Positions 1 to 8,927 of a stretch of DNA of 40,130 bases are shown here, in pieces. Numbering within the stretch: position 1 is the first letter of the stretch; every line of letters starts with the position of its first letter. A model generated the notes under the pieces. It ran no database searches, had not been told where the DNA came from, and worked only from the letters and a program-made list of their open reading frames with translations. The DNA comes from Alcaligenaceae bacterium (lineage in GTDB: Bacteria; Pseudomonadota; Gammaproteobacteria; Burkholderiales; Burkholderiaceae_B), in contig JAJUFT010000015.1 in assembly GCA_029263615.1 (NCBI GenBank), positions 1-40,130 of the forward strand, in the 5' to 3' direction. Position numbers and translations under genes: made by a program.

Positions 1-79
1 CTTCATCCTGCTTTGAGGACGAAACGTCCACCAAGCCACCTTTCTGCAATTGTTCCTGCAATGATTGCACCTGGCTCAT
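1..79 (-). CDS. Unidentified protein, N-terminal 26 residues only
   Basis: An open frame starts with ATG at 79 on the minus strand and runs off the left edge, beginning MSQVQSLQEQL and continuing as a polar, Gln/Ser-rich stretch. It is supported by a good ribosome binding site (AAGGAGA, 7 nt before the ATG). Its ATG also overlaps the TGA of the patatin-like gene by the classic four-base ATGA arrangement, so the two are probably translationally coupled. Too little is visible to name the product. The glutamine-rich start hints at a helical N-terminus, nothing more. Confidence 0.55.
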   Translation of the reverse strand, partial: MSQVQSLQEQLQKGGLVDVSSSKQDE

Positions 80-1302
80 CCGGGCGTCTCCTTGAAAAAA
101 GCGTGCACTTCCTCTGCACGACGAAAGCTGTCGGCACGGCCTAGCTCAATCAGTGCCTGAGTGTAGCTTCCTTCGAACAATAAGTAGGAAATTAAGGCAG
201 CACCCGCCCCGCTTCCGGATCTAGACGATACACCGAGAACTGAGAAGAGGGTACGGGCTGCTCGAGGCATCCGGTCGAGATGGGCCATCGCCAACTCATC
301 GAGCGAACGGCTTGGCGTGATTGCCAATGTTGAGACCGGCCGCAGAGACTGGCTTTTTAATACATTTGGATGAAGCTGCGCAAGCAGGTCATTGATGCGT
401 TCCATGCTTTCGAAATCGCTGGCCACCGCATCCTGGAAAATACTGAACAAAACGTGACCACCGATTTGCGCCAGAGAGGGGTAATTCGGGTCGGGACTGC
501 GCCGTTCGGGATGGGTCTCATCGCGGTAACCCGTTCCCACGACAAAGATTTTTTCCGCGCCGAGATGTATGGCCGGACTGATGGGCGCCAGATGGCGCAT
601 CGAACCGTCGCCACACCACTCAGTGTGTCCATGAACCAACATTGCCTTGGCGGGGAAGATGAAGGGAATGGCGGAAGATGCCAGCAGATGGTCCACGCCG
701 ATGGTGGCCGGCACAGCCTGGCGCAGCGAGCGCCGCCAGGGCTTGATGCCGCCCCGGGCCTGATAGAAGGTGAGGTGCTCGCCCGTGCTGTACCCGGACG
801 CCGTGATGGCCAGCGCATCCAGCACCCCCTTCTGCAGGTTGCGCTCCAGCCGGTCGAAGTCGAGCAGTCGCTCCAGCAGCTCACCCAGCGGTTCGTTGTC
901 CAGGAGCGAGCGCGGCATGTGGCTGCGCAGCGACGGCGCCAGCCAGCCCGCGGCCAGCATACCGAACCAGCGCAGGCCGGTTCGCAACAGCCGCAGGGCG
1001 TCGGCGTGGTAGACCATGCCCGTGCTCAGGCCCGACCACATGCGTACCATGCCCTCGACGGCGGCACGCGGATCATCGGCATGGCAGGCGTAGGCCGCCG
1101 CATTGACGGCGCCTGCCGATGTGCCGCAAAGAATGGAGAAAGGGTTGCAGAAACCGCGGCGGTGCTCGGGGTCGAGCAGCTCGATGACCCCGGAGAGCAC
1201 GCCCGCCTGATAGGCGGCCCGCGCCCCGCCCCCGGTGAGGATCAGACCGACGGGGCGGGTGGACAGACAGTGGGGCTCAATCTTCGATGGGCGTGTTGGC
1301 AT
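76..1302 (-). CDS. Patatin-like phospholipase family protein
   Basis: A 408-residue protein of the patatin/RssA-type serine lipase family. It has the glycine-rich oxyanion loop (GGGARAAYQAG, about residues 24-34), the nucleophile elbow GTSAG with Ser at about 62, and a late Asp in CGDGSMRH near residue 230. The last fits the Asp of the Ser-Asp dyad, with DGS in place of the usual DGG/DGA. Family members are acyl hydrolases acting on phospholipids or other lipid esters; the substrate cannot be read from sequence. No signal peptide or clear membrane helix is seen. The ATG at 1302 overlaps the end of maeB by 26 nt and has no obvious Shine-Dalgarno. A GTG at 1251, just before the GLILTGGG motif, is an alternative start. 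It probably sits in one transcription unit with maeB upstream and the cut-off gene downstream. Confidence 0.88.
   Translation of the reverse strand: MPTRPSKIEPHCLSTRPVGLILTGGGARAAYQAGVLSGVIELLDPEHRRGFCNPFSILCGTSAGAVNAAAYACHADDPRAAVEGMVRMWSGLSTGMVYHADALRLLRTGLRWFGMLAAGWLAPSLRSHMPRSLLDNEPLGELLERLLDFDRLERNLQKGVLDALAITASGYSTGEHLTFYQARGGIKPWRRSLRQAVPATIGVDHLLASSAIPFIFPAKAMLVHGHTEWCGDGSMRHLAPISPAIHLGAEKIFVVGTGYRDETHPERRSPDPNYPSLAQIGGHVLFSIFQDAVASDFESMERINDLLAQLHPNVLKSQSLRPVSTLAITPSRSLDELAMAHLDRMPRAARTLFSVLGVSSRSGSGAGAALISYLLFEGSYTQALIELGRADSFRRAEEVHAFFKETPG
87..93 (-). promoter_or_regulatory. Ribosome binding site of the cut-off gene
   Basis: AAGGAGA lies 7 nt before the ATG at 79. It is inside the last codons of the patatin-like gene and is the main argument that the fragment at the left edge is a real gene. 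Confidence 0.55.
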
Positions 1303-3571
1303 CGAAGACGGTGAGGGCCGCCATGTTGACGATACGGCGCACGGTCGAACTGGAGGTCAGAATGTGCACCGGCGCGTTGGCACCCAGCAGGAAGGGCCCC
1401 ACTGCCACATTGCCGCCGGCCGTCGTCTTGAGCAGGTTGTAGGCAATGTTGCCGGCATCCACGCTCGGGCAGATCAGGAGGTTGGCCGCACCGGACAGGG
1501 TCGTGGTGGGCAGGATGCGGCGACGCAGCTCTTCGTCCAGCGCGCAGTCACCGTGCATTTCACCGTCGATTTCCAGTTCCGGATCGGCCTCGCGCACCAG
1601 GGCCAGCGCTTCCTTCATTTTCTCGCCGGACGAGGAGCTGCCCGTGCCGAAATTGGAGCGCGACAGCAGCGCCACTTTGGGGACGATGTTGAAGCGCCGC
1701 ATGCGGCGGGCGGCCATCAAGGTGATGTCGGCCACCTGGGCGGCATCGGGGTCGTCGTTGATGTGGGTGTCGGCCAGCGCCAGAGTATGGTCGGCCAGCA
1801 GCAGAATGTTCATGGCGGCGTAGGTGCGCACGCCCGGCTTCTTGCCGATCACTTCATCAATGAACTGCAGGTGGTTGCCGTAAGAACCGACCGTACCGCA
1901 GATCATGCCGTCGGCGTCGCCCAGCCGCACCATCATGGCACCGATCAGGGTCAGGCGACGGCGCATTTCCACGCGTGCCATTTCCTTGGTGATGCCGCGG
2001 CGACACATCAGCTCCCAGTAGGTGGTCCAGTAGCGGTTGAAGCGCTCATCGTAGTCGGGGTTGGTGACTTCGTAGTCCTGGTCGAGACGCAGGCGCAGAC
2101 CGAATTTCTGGATGCGGTCGGCGATCACGGACGGGCGGCCGACCAGAATCGGACGTGCCAGGCCTTCATCGACGATGATCTGCACCGCACGCAACACACG
2201 TTCGTCTTCGCCCTCGGCGAACACGATGCGGCTCTTGAGCCCGTCGCGCACCATCTTCTTCACCACCGGGAACAGCGGCTTCATGAAAGCCCCCGAACGG
2301 TAGATGAATTGTTCCAGCTGCGCCTCGTAGTTGTCGAAGTCGGTGATGGGTCGCGTGGCCACGCCGTCTGCAACGGCCGCGCGGGCAACCGCCGAACTGA
2401 TGCGCACGATCAGGCGCGGGTCGAAGGGCTTGGGAATGAAGTATTCCGGCCCAAAGGACACACCGTAAGTGCCATAGGCCGCAGCCACGACGTCGCTCTG
2501 CTCTTCTTTGGCGACCTCACAGATGGCCTGCACCGTGGCCCTTTCCATGCCGCGGGTGATGGTGGTCGCGCCGACATCCAATGCCCCACGGAAGATGTAG
2601 GGGAAGCACAGGACGTTGTTCACCTGGTTGGGGTAGTCGGAACGGCCGGTGGCCATGACCACGTCGTCACGGACCGCATGTGCATCTTCGGGAAGAATTT
2701 CGGGGTTGGGGTTGGCCAGGGCGAGGATCAGGGGCCGGGGGGCCATGCGCCTGACCATCTCCGGCTTGAGCACGCCGCCCGCCGACAGGCCGAGAAATAC
2801 GTCGGCGTCGTCGATGATGTCGCCGAGGGTGCGCGCGTCGGTTTCCTGAGCGAAGCGTTCCTTCACTTCGTCCATGAGCACGGGCCTGCCTTTGTAGACC
2901 ACGCCCTCGATGTCCGACACCCAGATGTTTTCCAGGGGCAGCCCCATGTCGACCATGAGATCGAGACAGGCCAGGGCCGCCGCGCCCGCGCCCGACACCA
3001 CCACTTTGACCTTGTCGATTTCCTTGCCGACCACTTCCAGGCCATTGATGAAGGCCGCGGTCACGCAGATGGCGGTGCCGTGCTGGTCGTCGTGGAAGAC
3101 CGGTATCTTCATGCGTTCGCGCAGCGTGCGCTCGACGTAGAAGCATTCCGGCGCCTTGATGTCTTCAAGATTGATGCCGCCGAAAGTGGGTTCCAGACCA
3201 GCAATGATCTCCACCAACTTTTCGGGATCCTGTTCGTTGATCTCGATGTCGAAGACGTCAATGCCGGCGAACTTCTTGAACAGCACTGCCTTGCCTTCCA
3301 TCACCGGCTTGGACGCCAGCGCACCGATATTGCCGAGACCCAGCACGGCCGTGCCGTTGGTGATCACACCCACCAGGTTTCCGCGAGCGGTGTATTCGAA
3401 CGCATTCTGCGGATCGTTGACGATCTCTTCGCAGGCAGCCGCGACGCCGGGAGAGTAGGCCAGCGAAAGATCACGCTGGTTCGACAGTTGCTTGGTGGGC
3501 GTGACGGAGATTTTGCCCGGGCGACCTTGCTTGTGGTACAGAAGAGCGGCCTTGCGCAGATTGGCGTCCAT
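1277..3571 (-). CDS. maeB: NADP-dependent malic enzyme with C-terminal phosphotransacetylase-like domain
   Basis: 764 residues, the size of the two-domain MaeB family. It catalyses oxidative decarboxylation of malate to pyruvate with NADPH formation, in the cytosol. The N-terminal malic domain carries [14 protein letters not shown] (about residues 35-50). The segment [11 protein letters not shown] near 135-145 belongs to the active site, and the nucleotide-binding domain has [13 protein letters not shown] near 165-175. From about residue 430 to the end is a phosphate acetyl/butyryltransferase-like domain ([36 protein letters not shown]). In this family that domain is generally regulatory (acetyl-CoA response) rather than catalytic, which is family knowledge and not visible here. 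The ATG at 3571 begins [13 protein letters not shown], a typical start. An 85-nt gap with a GC-rich hairpin separates it from the FAD-oxidase-like gene upstream. Confidence 0.96.
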   Translation of the reverse strand: MDANLRKAALLYHKQGRPGKISVTPTKQLSNQRDLSLAYSPGVAAACEEIVNDPQNAFEYTARGNLVGVITNGTAVLGLGNIGALASKPVMEGKAVLFKKFAGIDVFDIEINEQDPEKLVEIIAGLEPTFGGINLEDIKAPECFYVERTLRERMKIPVFHDDQHGTAICVTAAFINGLEVVGKEIDKVKVVVSGAGAAALACLDLMVDMGLPLENIWVSDIEGVVYKGRPVLMDEVKERFAQETDARTLGDIIDDADVFLGLSAGGVLKPEMVRRMAPRPLILALANPNPEILPEDAHAVRDDVVMATGRSDYPNQVNNVLCFPYIFRGALDVGATTITRGMERATVQAICEVAKEEQSDVVAAAYGTYGVSFGPEYFIPKPFDPRLIVRISSAVARAAVADGVATRPITDFDNYEAQLEQFIYRSGAFMKPLFPVVKKMVRDGLKSRIVFAEGEDERVLRAVQIIVDEGLARPILVGRPSVIADRIQKFGLRLRLDQDYEVTNPDYDERFNRYWTTYWELMCRRGITKEMARVEMRRRLTLIGAMMVRLGDADGMICGTVGSYGNHLQFIDEVIGKKPGVRTYAAMNILLLADHTLALADTHINDDPDAAQVADITLMAARRMRRFNIVPKVALLSRSNFGTGSSSSGEKMKEALALVREADPELEIDGEMHGDCALDEELRRRILPTTTLSGAANLLICPSVDAGNIAYNLLKTTAGGNVAVGPFLLGANAPVHILTSSSTVRRIVNMAALTVFDANTPIED

Positions 3572-3620
3572 GATTCGATTTCTTAAGTGGTGAAACAGGA
3601 CCCTTCATTCTAGCCGTGAA

Positions 3621-3645
3621 CCGGCGCCTGCGGATGCAGCGCCGG
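3621..3645 (-). terminator. GC-rich hairpin between FAD-oxidase-like gene and maeB
   Basis: Read on the minus strand, a 10-bp stem (CCGGCGCTGC against its complement with one bulged G) closes an ATCC tetraloop just after the FAD-like gene ends. There is no T-run, so it is not a canonical intrinsic terminator. It could be a pause site, an mRNA end stabiliser, or part of the maeB leader. A TAGAAT at 3612-3607 (minus) is a possible -10 for maeB with no good -35. Confidence 0.35.
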
Positions 3646-3657
3646 CGCCGCAGCATG

Positions 3658-4635
3658 TCAGAAAATTTGCCCGGGATGGGGAAATACGCCCTGCGGGTCG
3701 AACAAGCGCTTGACCGCGGCGTCGAGATCCTGGGCGGCGCGGGCCATGGCCACCGCATCACACGGGACCGAGCCCCCCAGGTCGCTCCCCCCCTGCCCTT
3801 CGTCGAAGAGATCGAGGTTCGCTCCCGGCAATTCCAGAGGCAAGGCCGTGCCGGCAGCGGGTTGCGCCTGCTCGCTGTCGATGACCACCCACTCCAGCCA
3901 GGCGAGGTCCCCGCCATGGCCCAGCAGCAGGTGCGCGAGATTGACAGTACGCCCGGGCGCCGGTTGCAGAGCGTCGAGCCGATAGCGGGCCGGCCAGCTG
4001 CGCCACTGCGCACAGTGGCGGGCGTCTTCGCCCACGGACAGGCTGAACAGGGCAGGAATGAGTTGCTGCAGGCGCAGGTTGTCCAGCGCCTTGCGGTTAT
4101 CGGTGCCGAAGGCGCCCAGACTCACCGACACCCCATCCGCCAGCAGGGCCGAGGCGTGCACCACTCCCGATTGGGCGGTGTGGCCGGTGGCCCAATTGCA
4201 CAGGCTGCGATCTGCCAGCCACGCTGCCACGGTCAGATGGGCCGGCATGTCCGCGAAACAGGTGAGCCCGGCGGCTTCAAGCTCACCCAGCAGGCAGCCG
4301 GGCTGCACGAACCAACGGCTGCTGCCCGGTTCGAGCGGCCGACAGGCCGCCATGTCGCGCCCCGGGCGCAACCAGAGCACGGGCCCCTCGTGAGACGCCG
4401 CGGAGGACACGCCCTCCAGCGCCATGCAGACGCCGAACTCGGCACACAGCCGACGCGCATGATGGGCATCGGCCGGCTTCTGAAGTAGAAGACGCGCGGC
4501 CTGTCGATCAGGGCCCACATCCAGCGGGGTCAGCGTGCCGGCCACGACATTGCGCAGGCGGCTGCAAAACAATTCCCAGGGGCTGGAGGGCGGGCGCCGA
4601 CCCCTCAGAAATGCGCGGCGTCCTTCCGATTGCAT
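3658..4635 (-). CDS. Degenerate FAD-binding oxidase-like protein (GlcE-like)
   Basis: 325 residues. The C-terminus (AAVKRLFDPQGVFPHPGQIF) closely resembles the end of FAD-linked oxidases such as GlcE/GlcD, where this segment normally reads like 'lkrafDPkgilNPGKif'. The middle part (RWFVQPGCLLGELEAAGL, then a stretch ending LQQLIPALFSL) resembles the FAD-binding PCMH half. However, the usual glycine-rich TIGG-type FAD segment is replaced by HLTVAAWLADRSLCNWATG. The protein is also short for the family (about 350-500 residues). I infer a diverged relative that may have lost or altered flavin binding; function unknown. It diverges from the aminotransferase gene, with 85 nt between starts. The ATG at 4635 begins MQSEGRRAFLRG; no strong Shine-Dalgarno decides it. 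Confidence 0.7.
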   Translation of the reverse strand: MQSEGRRAFLRGRRPPSSPWELFCSRLRNVVAGTLTPLDVGPDRQAARLLLQKPADAHHARRLCAEFGVCMALEGVSSAASHEGPVLWLRPGRDMAACRPLEPGSSRWFVQPGCLLGELEAAGLTCFADMPAHLTVAAWLADRSLCNWATGHTAQSGVVHASALLADGVSVSLGAFGTDNRKALDNLRLQQLIPALFSLSVGEDARHCAQWRSWPARYRLDALQPAPGRTVNLAHLLLGHGGDLAWLEWVVIDSEQAQPAAGTALPLELPGANLDLFDEGQGGSDLGGSVPCDAVAMARAAQDLDAAVKRLFDPQGVFPHPGQIF

Positions 4636-4673
4636 GTATGAAACTCCTCACGATGGACGGGCGCCGGGCGGGC

Positions 4674-4679
4674 TACAAT
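4674..4679 (+). promoter_or_regulatory. Putative -10 box for the aminotransferase gene
   Basis: TACAAT, preceded by GGC, lies 42 nt before the chosen ATG. The same TACAAT form recurs before yajC and miaB in this window. No convincing -35 is seen at 16-18 nt. Confidence 0.35.
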
Positions 4680-4720
4680 TCCAGACGTCCCGGTCAATCA
4701 TCACCCGTATCAAGCCAACC

Positions 4721-5902
4721 ATGTCTTCACTCGCAAAGCGCACCGAATCCGTCATGCCGTTTTATGCCGTTGAAATGTTCAAGCAGGCGGCGGCACTGAG
4801 CGCGCAGGGGCGCGACATCATCAGTCTCGGTATCGGCGAGCCTGATTTTACGGCCCCGCCACAGGTTGTCGAGACCTTGAACCGTGCCGCGGTGGCGGGC
4901 CTGAGCGGCTATACCTCGCCCGCGGGGCTGCCCGTGCTGCGCGAAAGCATTGCCCATCATTACGGGCAGCGCTACGGCGCCACCGTCGACCCGTCCCGCA
5001 TCGTCGTCACCTCGGGCGCGTCCGGCGCCCTGCTGCTGGCGGCGATGGCGCTGGTCGATCCGGGTGACGAAGTCCTGCTGCCCGACCCCTGCTACCCGGC
5101 CAACCAGAATTTCATCATCGCCGCCGGTGGCGTGCCGCGCCTGATTCCGACCCACGCCGAGCAGCGCTTCCATCTGTCGGCTGAAGACGTTCGCCAGCAC
5201 TGGTCGCGCCGCACCCGAGGCGTGCTGATCGCCTCGCCCAGCAACCCGACGGGCACCAGCATGGAACGCGCGGCCCTGCGCGAGCTGGTGGCCGAAGTGC
5301 GCGCCCGTGGCGGCTTCATCATCATGGATGAAATCTACCTGGGTCTCTACTATGAAGAGGCACCGCTCAGCGCCCTGACGCTGGATGACGACATCGTCAT
5401 CATCAACAGCTTCTCGAAGTATTTCCACATGACGGGCTGGCGCCTGGGTTGGCTGATAGCCCCGGAATGGATGCTGCCGGCCCTTGACAAGCTGGCGTCC
5501 AACTTGTGCATCTGTGCGCCCAGTCTGGCGCAGCATGCCGCCATCACCTGTTTCGAACCGGACGTGCTCGAGGTCTTCGAAAAGCGCCGCCTGTCCTTCA
5601 AGCAGCGTCGCGACTACCTGCTGCCCGAGCTCGAGCGTCTGGGCCTGCATGTCCCCGTCAAACCCGACGGTGCCTTCTACATCTACCTGGACATCAGCCG
5701 CTACAGCCAGGACAGCGACGCCTTTGCCCAGGCGCTGCTGCACGGCCCCGGCATCGCCACCGTGCCCGGGCGCGATTTCGGCCCTGCCCACGCCGCCACG
5801 CATCTGCGGCTCTCGTATGCCACCCGGCTCGATCGCCTGGAAGAAGCGATGAGCCGTCTGGAAGCGTGGCTGCCGCAATGGGCGGAGGCCGAAGCGCTGT
5901 AA
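4721..5902 (+). CDS. Pyridoxal-phosphate-dependent class I/II aminotransferase
   Basis: 393 residues from the ATG at 4721; the frame is open further upstream, but that part overlaps the divergent gene and looks non-coding. It is a fold-type I aminotransferase with a TSGASGALLLA cofactor-phosphate segment, SPSNPTGTS (the conserved Asn-Pro), the DEIYLGLYYE strand with the pyridine-binding Asp and Tyr, the Schiff-base lysine in NSFSKYFHMTGWRLGW, and the substrate-carboxylate Arg near RLSYAT. Members of this subgroup transfer the amino group of amino acids such as aspartate, alanine or valine to 2-oxoglutarate or pyruvate; the exact substrate is not inferable. MPFYAVEMFKQAA begins at a second ATG (4754), but the residues before it (SLAKRTESV) fit the family start, so 4721 is preferred. 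It is the only plus-strand gene of this part and ends tail-to-tail with the transglycosylase gene. Confidence 0.9.
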   Translation: MSSLAKRTESVMPFYAVEMFKQAAALSAQGRDIISLGIGEPDFTAPPQVVETLNRAAVAGLSGYTSPAGLPVLRESIAHHYGQRYGATVDPSRIVVTSGASGALLLAAMALVDPGDEVLLPDPCYPANQNFIIAAGGVPRLIPTHAEQRFHLSAEDVRQHWSRRTRGVLIASPSNPTGTSMERAALRELVAEVRARGGFIIMDEIYLGLYYEEAPLSALTLDDDIVIINSFSKYFHMTGWRLGWLIAPEWMLPALDKLASNLCICAPSLAQHAAITCFEPDVLEVFEKRRLSFKQRRDYLLPELERLGLHVPVKPDGAFYIYLDISRYSQDSDAFAQALLHGPGIATVPGRDFGPAHAATHLRLSYATRLDRLEEAMSRLEAWLPQWAEAEAL

Positions 5903-5903
5903 A

Positions 5904-5939
5904 GGAATTGCCCCGGGGAATAGGAATCGCCCCGGGGAA
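5904..5939. repeat. Two-copy 17-nt direct repeat with CCCCGGGG core
   Basis: GGAATTGCCCCGGGGAA (5904-5920) is followed 19 nt later by GGAATCGCCCCGGGGAA (5923-5939), one mismatch. It fills the 50-nt gap between two convergent genes. Each copy contains the palindrome CCCCGGGG, but neither has a loop and T-run, so terminator activity is only a possibility. Confidence 0.6.
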
Positions 5940-5952
5940 AAGCCTTGGGCGC

Positions 5953-6954
5953 TCAGCGGCGCACTGGAATCCCCGAGGCCAGGGCAATGCGCCGTTGCTC
6001 GGCCAGCACCTTGGCGCCGTATCCGCCATCCTTGGGGCCGGTCGCACCCACATAACAGGCCAGCCCGCGTTCAATCGAGCCGCGCCGGTCGATGCAGTCG
6101 CGCAGAATGCGCGACCCCACCCGCATGTTGGCGATGGGGTGCAGCGCGGCAATCGTGCCGTCGGAAAACTCCGTGAACTTGTCCTGGTGGACCCGGGTCA
6201 TGACCTGCATGAGGCCCTGCGCGCCCACATGGCTTTCCGCATACGGGTTATAGCGCGACTCGATGGCGATCACGGCCAGAATCAGTTGGGGATCGAGGTC
6301 CATTTCCCTGCCCACGACAAAGGCGGCGTTGACCAGCGCCCCCGCCACGCTCGAGGCGATGCGGTACTTGCGTGCGAGGTACTTCCGCAGGGATTCCTCC
6401 TGGGCCGCCGTAATGCCTTCAACCCTGCCCTGCTGAGCCGAGTCCTTGAGCAACCGCGCAAAATTGATGGCGTCTTCCCGGGCCGCTTGGTTCACCGCTG
6501 CCTCTTCCCGCGTCCCTGCATTCGAAGAGGCACTGCCTGGCGGCAGCGTGGCCGAGGCCGGCAGGCCGGTGGTGCCCGAGAGGCGCTCCAGCAGGGACAG
6601 ATTGTCTTCGTCGATCGCCAGCATGGCGAACAGCACGTCGTCCACATTGGTGGGGCGCAGCGCCATCACCAGCGATTGATGGATCTGCCCGAGCTGACTG
6701 CGTAGCGGCGACAGGGTCAGGACCAGGCCCAGCGTGACCAGCGCTGCAATGCCCAGATACGCCGCGCAGACATTCAGCAGCTCCGCCAGGCGATGGCCGA
6801 CTCCTGTGAGAAATTGTGCCAGCGGCCCGACGGGCGGGCGCGAAGGTTCGGCATTGCGCCGCAGATGCGCTCTCCAGTGGTCGGGCACAGGTGCGGCAGC
6901 AGCACGCGCCGGCCGCGTCGCACCGGCACGCGACGGATCTTGGTCTGTCGCCAT
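5953..6954 (-). CDS. Membrane-anchored lytic transglycosylase, SLT domain
   Basis: 333 residues. The C-terminal half is a lysozyme-like SLT domain: LILAVIAIESRYNPYAES carries the catalytic Glu, followed by GAQGLMQV and ACYVGATGPKDGGYGAKVL. Such enzymes cleave the MurNAc-GlcNAc bond of peptidoglycan with formation of 1,6-anhydroMurNAc. The N-terminal quarter is Arg/Ala/Pro-rich and is followed by one hydrophobic helix (AAYLGIAALVTLGLVLTLSP), so the enzyme is probably anchored in the inner membrane with the SLT domain in the periplasm. A linker of about 100 residues separates them. The longer frame to 7026 was rejected because AGGGAG lies 5 nt before the ATG at 6954 and the extension would overlap ubiD. 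It diverges from ubiD. Confidence 0.9.
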   Translation of the reverse strand: MATDQDPSRAGATRPARAAAAPVPDHWRAHLRRNAEPSRPPVGPLAQFLTGVGHRLAELLNVCAAYLGIAALVTLGLVLTLSPLRSQLGQIHQSLVMALRPTNVDDVLFAMLAIDEDNLSLLERLSGTTGLPASATLPPGSASSNAGTREEAAVNQAAREDAINFARLLKDSAQQGRVEGITAAQEESLRKYLARKYRIASSVAGALVNAAFVVGREMDLDPQLILAVIAIESRYNPYAESHVGAQGLMQVMTRVHQDKFTEFSDGTIAALHPIANMRVGSRILRDCIDRRGSIERGLACYVGATGPKDGGYGAKVLAEQRRIALASGIPVRR

Positions 6955-6959
6955 GTCGA

Positions 6960-6965
6960 CTCCCT
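6960..6965 (-). promoter_or_regulatory. Ribosome binding site deciding the transglycosylase start
   Basis: AGGGAG, 5 nt upstream of the ATG at 6954, selects this start over in-frame codons further upstream. Confidence 0.65.
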
Positions 6966-7031
6966 GAAAACGGTCCCCCGGAATGTTAACCTTGCCTCTC
7001 ACAAGGACTGTAACCGGAATTGCCACCCGCC

Positions 7032-8576
7032 GTGAAATACCGCGACCTCAGAGACTTTATGCAGCAGCTCGAGAAGAAGGGCGAGCTCAAGCGCATCAAC
7101 CCGCCTGTGTCGACTCGCCTGGAGATGACCGAAATCAGCGACCGCGTGCTGCGCAAGGGCGGGCCGGCGCTGCTGTTCGAGCAGGCGATGCAGGGGAATC
7201 GCCCTGCCGGCATGCCCGTGCTGGCCAACCTCTTCGGCACCCCCCAGCGAGTCGCCTGGGGCATGGGCGCCAATGACGTCTCTGCACTACGCGACATTGG
7301 CAGTCTGCTGGCCAGCCTGCGTGAACCCGAAGCGCCCCGTAATTTTCGTGAGGCCATCGGCACGGTCAATACGCTGAAATCGGCCCTGTGGGACATGAGC
7401 CCGAAACGCATCCGTGGGCCGGCCTGCCAGGAGGTCGTCATCGAGGGCGATGACGTTGACCTCAGCCGCATTCCCCTGCAGCATTGCTGGCCGGAGGACG
7501 TGGCTCCCCTGCTCACCTGGGGGCTGACCATCACGCGCGGCCCGCGTGCCCGGCGCCAGAACCTGGGCATCTACCGGCAACAGCTCATCGGCCGCAACAA
7601 GCTCATCATGCGCTGGCTGTCGCATCGCGGCGGCGCACTCGACTTCCGCGACCACTGCCTGGCCCACCCGGGTCAGCCCTTCCCGATTGCCGTGGCGCTG
7701 GGAACCGACCCCGCCACCATTCTGGCTGCCGTCACCCCGGTGCCCGACAGCCTGTCGGAATACCAGTTTGCCGGCCTGCTGCGCGGATCCCGGACGGAAG
7801 TCGCCCCGGCACTGGGCAGCGAGCTGTCCGTTCCCGCCTTTGCCGAGATCGTGCTGGAAGGTCACATACTGCCCGCCAGCGACCCACGTGCGTGCGCGCC
7901 GGAAATCCCGGAGGGTGCCCCTCCGCCCCCGCGGAGCGACTACGAAATGGCGCTCGAAGGGCCCTACGGCGACCATACCGGCTATTACAACGAACAGGAC
8001 TGGTTTCCCGTCTTCACGGTCGAGCGCATCACCATGCGCCGCAACCCGATCTACCACAGCACCTACACCGGCAAACCGCCAGATGAACCGGCGGTGCTGG
8101 GCGTGGCCCTGAACGAGGTGTTCGTGCCGCTGCTGCAGCGCCAGCTGCCCGAGATCACCGATTTCTACCTGCCCCCGGAAGGCTGCAGCTACCGGCTGGC
8201 GGTGGTGTCCATCCGCAAACAATATCCCGGCCATGCCAAACGCGTGCTGTTCGGCATCTGGAGCATTTTGCGGCAGTTCATGTACACCAAGTTCATCATC
8301 GTCGTCGACGAGGATGTGAACATCCGGGACTGGCAGGAAGTGGTGTGGGCCATGACCACCCGCATGGACCCGGTGCGCGACACCGTGCTGGTGGAAAACA
8401 CCCCCATCGATTACCTCGACTTCGCGTCGCCCGTCTCCGGGCTGGGCGGAAAGATGGGTATGGACGCCACCAACAAATGGGAAGGCGAAACCACACGCGA
8501 ATGGGGACGCCCCATTGTCATGGACGACGAGGTTCGCCAGCGGGTGGATGCCATGTGGGGGTCGCTCGGGCTCTAG
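7032..8576 (+). CDS. ubiD: UbiD-family prenyl-FMN-dependent decarboxylase
   Basis: 514 residues from a GTG at 7032. The N-terminus then reads [22 protein letters not shown], matching the start of E. coli-type UbiD (4-hydroxy-3-polyprenylbenzoate decarboxylase of ubiquinone synthesis, about 497 residues). A TTG twelve bases earlier is the only alternative. The signature [20 protein letters not shown] (about residues 315-335) and the preceding ISRIPLQH-like Arg/Pro segment, which holds cofactor-binding residues, are intact. Family knowledge: UbiD enzymes need the prenylated flavin made by a UbiX partner. No ubiX is in this window. The stop lies only 3 nt from the stop of the convergent YqjK-like gene. 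Confidence 0.92.
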   Translation: MKYRDLRDFMQQLEKKGELKRINPPVSTRLEMTEISDRVLRKGGPALLFEQAMQGNRPAGMPVLANLFGTPQRVAWGMGANDVSALRDIGSLLASLREPEAPRNFREAIGTVNTLKSALWDMSPKRIRGPACQEVVIEGDDVDLSRIPLQHCWPEDVAPLLTWGLTITRGPRARRQNLGIYRQQLIGRNKLIMRWLSHRGGALDFRDHCLAHPGQPFPIAVALGTDPATILAAVTPVPDSLSEYQFAGLLRGSRTEVAPALGSELSVPAFAEIVLEGHILPASDPRACAPEIPEGAPPPPRSDYEMALEGPYGDHTGYYNEQDWFPVFTVERITMRRNPIYHSTYTGKPPDEPAVLGVALNEVFVPLLQRQLPEITDFYLPPEGCSYRLAVVSIRKQYPGHAKRVLFGIWSILRQFMYTKFIIVVDEDVNIRDWQEVVWAMTTRMDPVRDTVLVENTPIDYLDFASPVSGLGGKMGMDATNKWEGETTREWGRPIVMDDEVRQRVDAMWGSLGL

Positions 8577-8579
8577 GGA

Positions 8580-8927
8580 TCACTTCCTCAGGGTGCGCGA
8601 GGCCTGCCACGCCAGCACGGCGCCTGCCGCCAGTTTCCACCAGCGCAGCTTGCGGCGGGCAGCGGTCGACAACAGGGCCGACCCCATGGACAGCAGCAGG
8701 GGGTATCGGCCGCTCATGCTGAACACCTGAGTGAGCAGGTCGGAGCCCCGGCGGCGCCCGCCACCCAGGCGCAAGCGCGGCAAAAAGGTGTCCAGCAGGC
8801 CCCGGGGTGTCAGCGTTTGGCCAAGATCCTGCAAATTATGGGCAACGCTTTGCCGTTCAATCGCTGCGCGCGCTCGCAGCAGCTCGATGCGAACCGCCCG
8901 ATCGCGAGAAGTCGTTCGACGTTTCAT
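8580..8927 (-). CDS. Small YqjK-like membrane-associated protein
   Basis: 115 residues from the ATG at 8927, which overlaps the TGA of the holin-family gene (ATGA) and is preceded by GGGAGA. The N-terminal half is strongly basic and predicted helical (MKRRTTSRDRAVRIELLRARAAIERQ in outline). Two weak hydrophobic helices follow (YPLLLSMGSALLSTAAR and WWKLAAGAVLAWQASRTL), and the C-terminus is basic. Size, architecture and position after DUF883 and YqjE-like genes resemble E. coli yqjK, but sequence identity is low, so this rests mostly on gene order. Function unknown. Tail-to-tail with ubiD. Confidence 0.72.
   Translation of the reverse strand: MKRRTTSRDRAVRIELLRARAAIERQSVAHNLQDLGQTLTPRGLLDTFLPRLRLGGGRRRGSDLLTQVFSMSGRYPLLLSMGSALLSTAARRKLRWWKLAAGAVLAWQASRTLRK

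Noticed and set aside
18-30. GGACGAAACGTCC resembling part of a hammerhead ribozyme
   Set aside because: No CUGAUGA core in range, and the bases lie inside an open frame with a good ribosome binding site.
1235-3586. 783-codon open frame on the plus strand opposite maeB
   Set aside because: His/Gly/Gln-rich composition of a GC-rich antisense shadow, no recognisable domain, and maeB on the other strand is fully conserved.
5953-7026. Longer transglycosylase reading frame starting at 7026
   Set aside because: It would overlap ubiD and lacks a ribosome binding site, whereas AGGGAG is well placed for the ATG at 6954.
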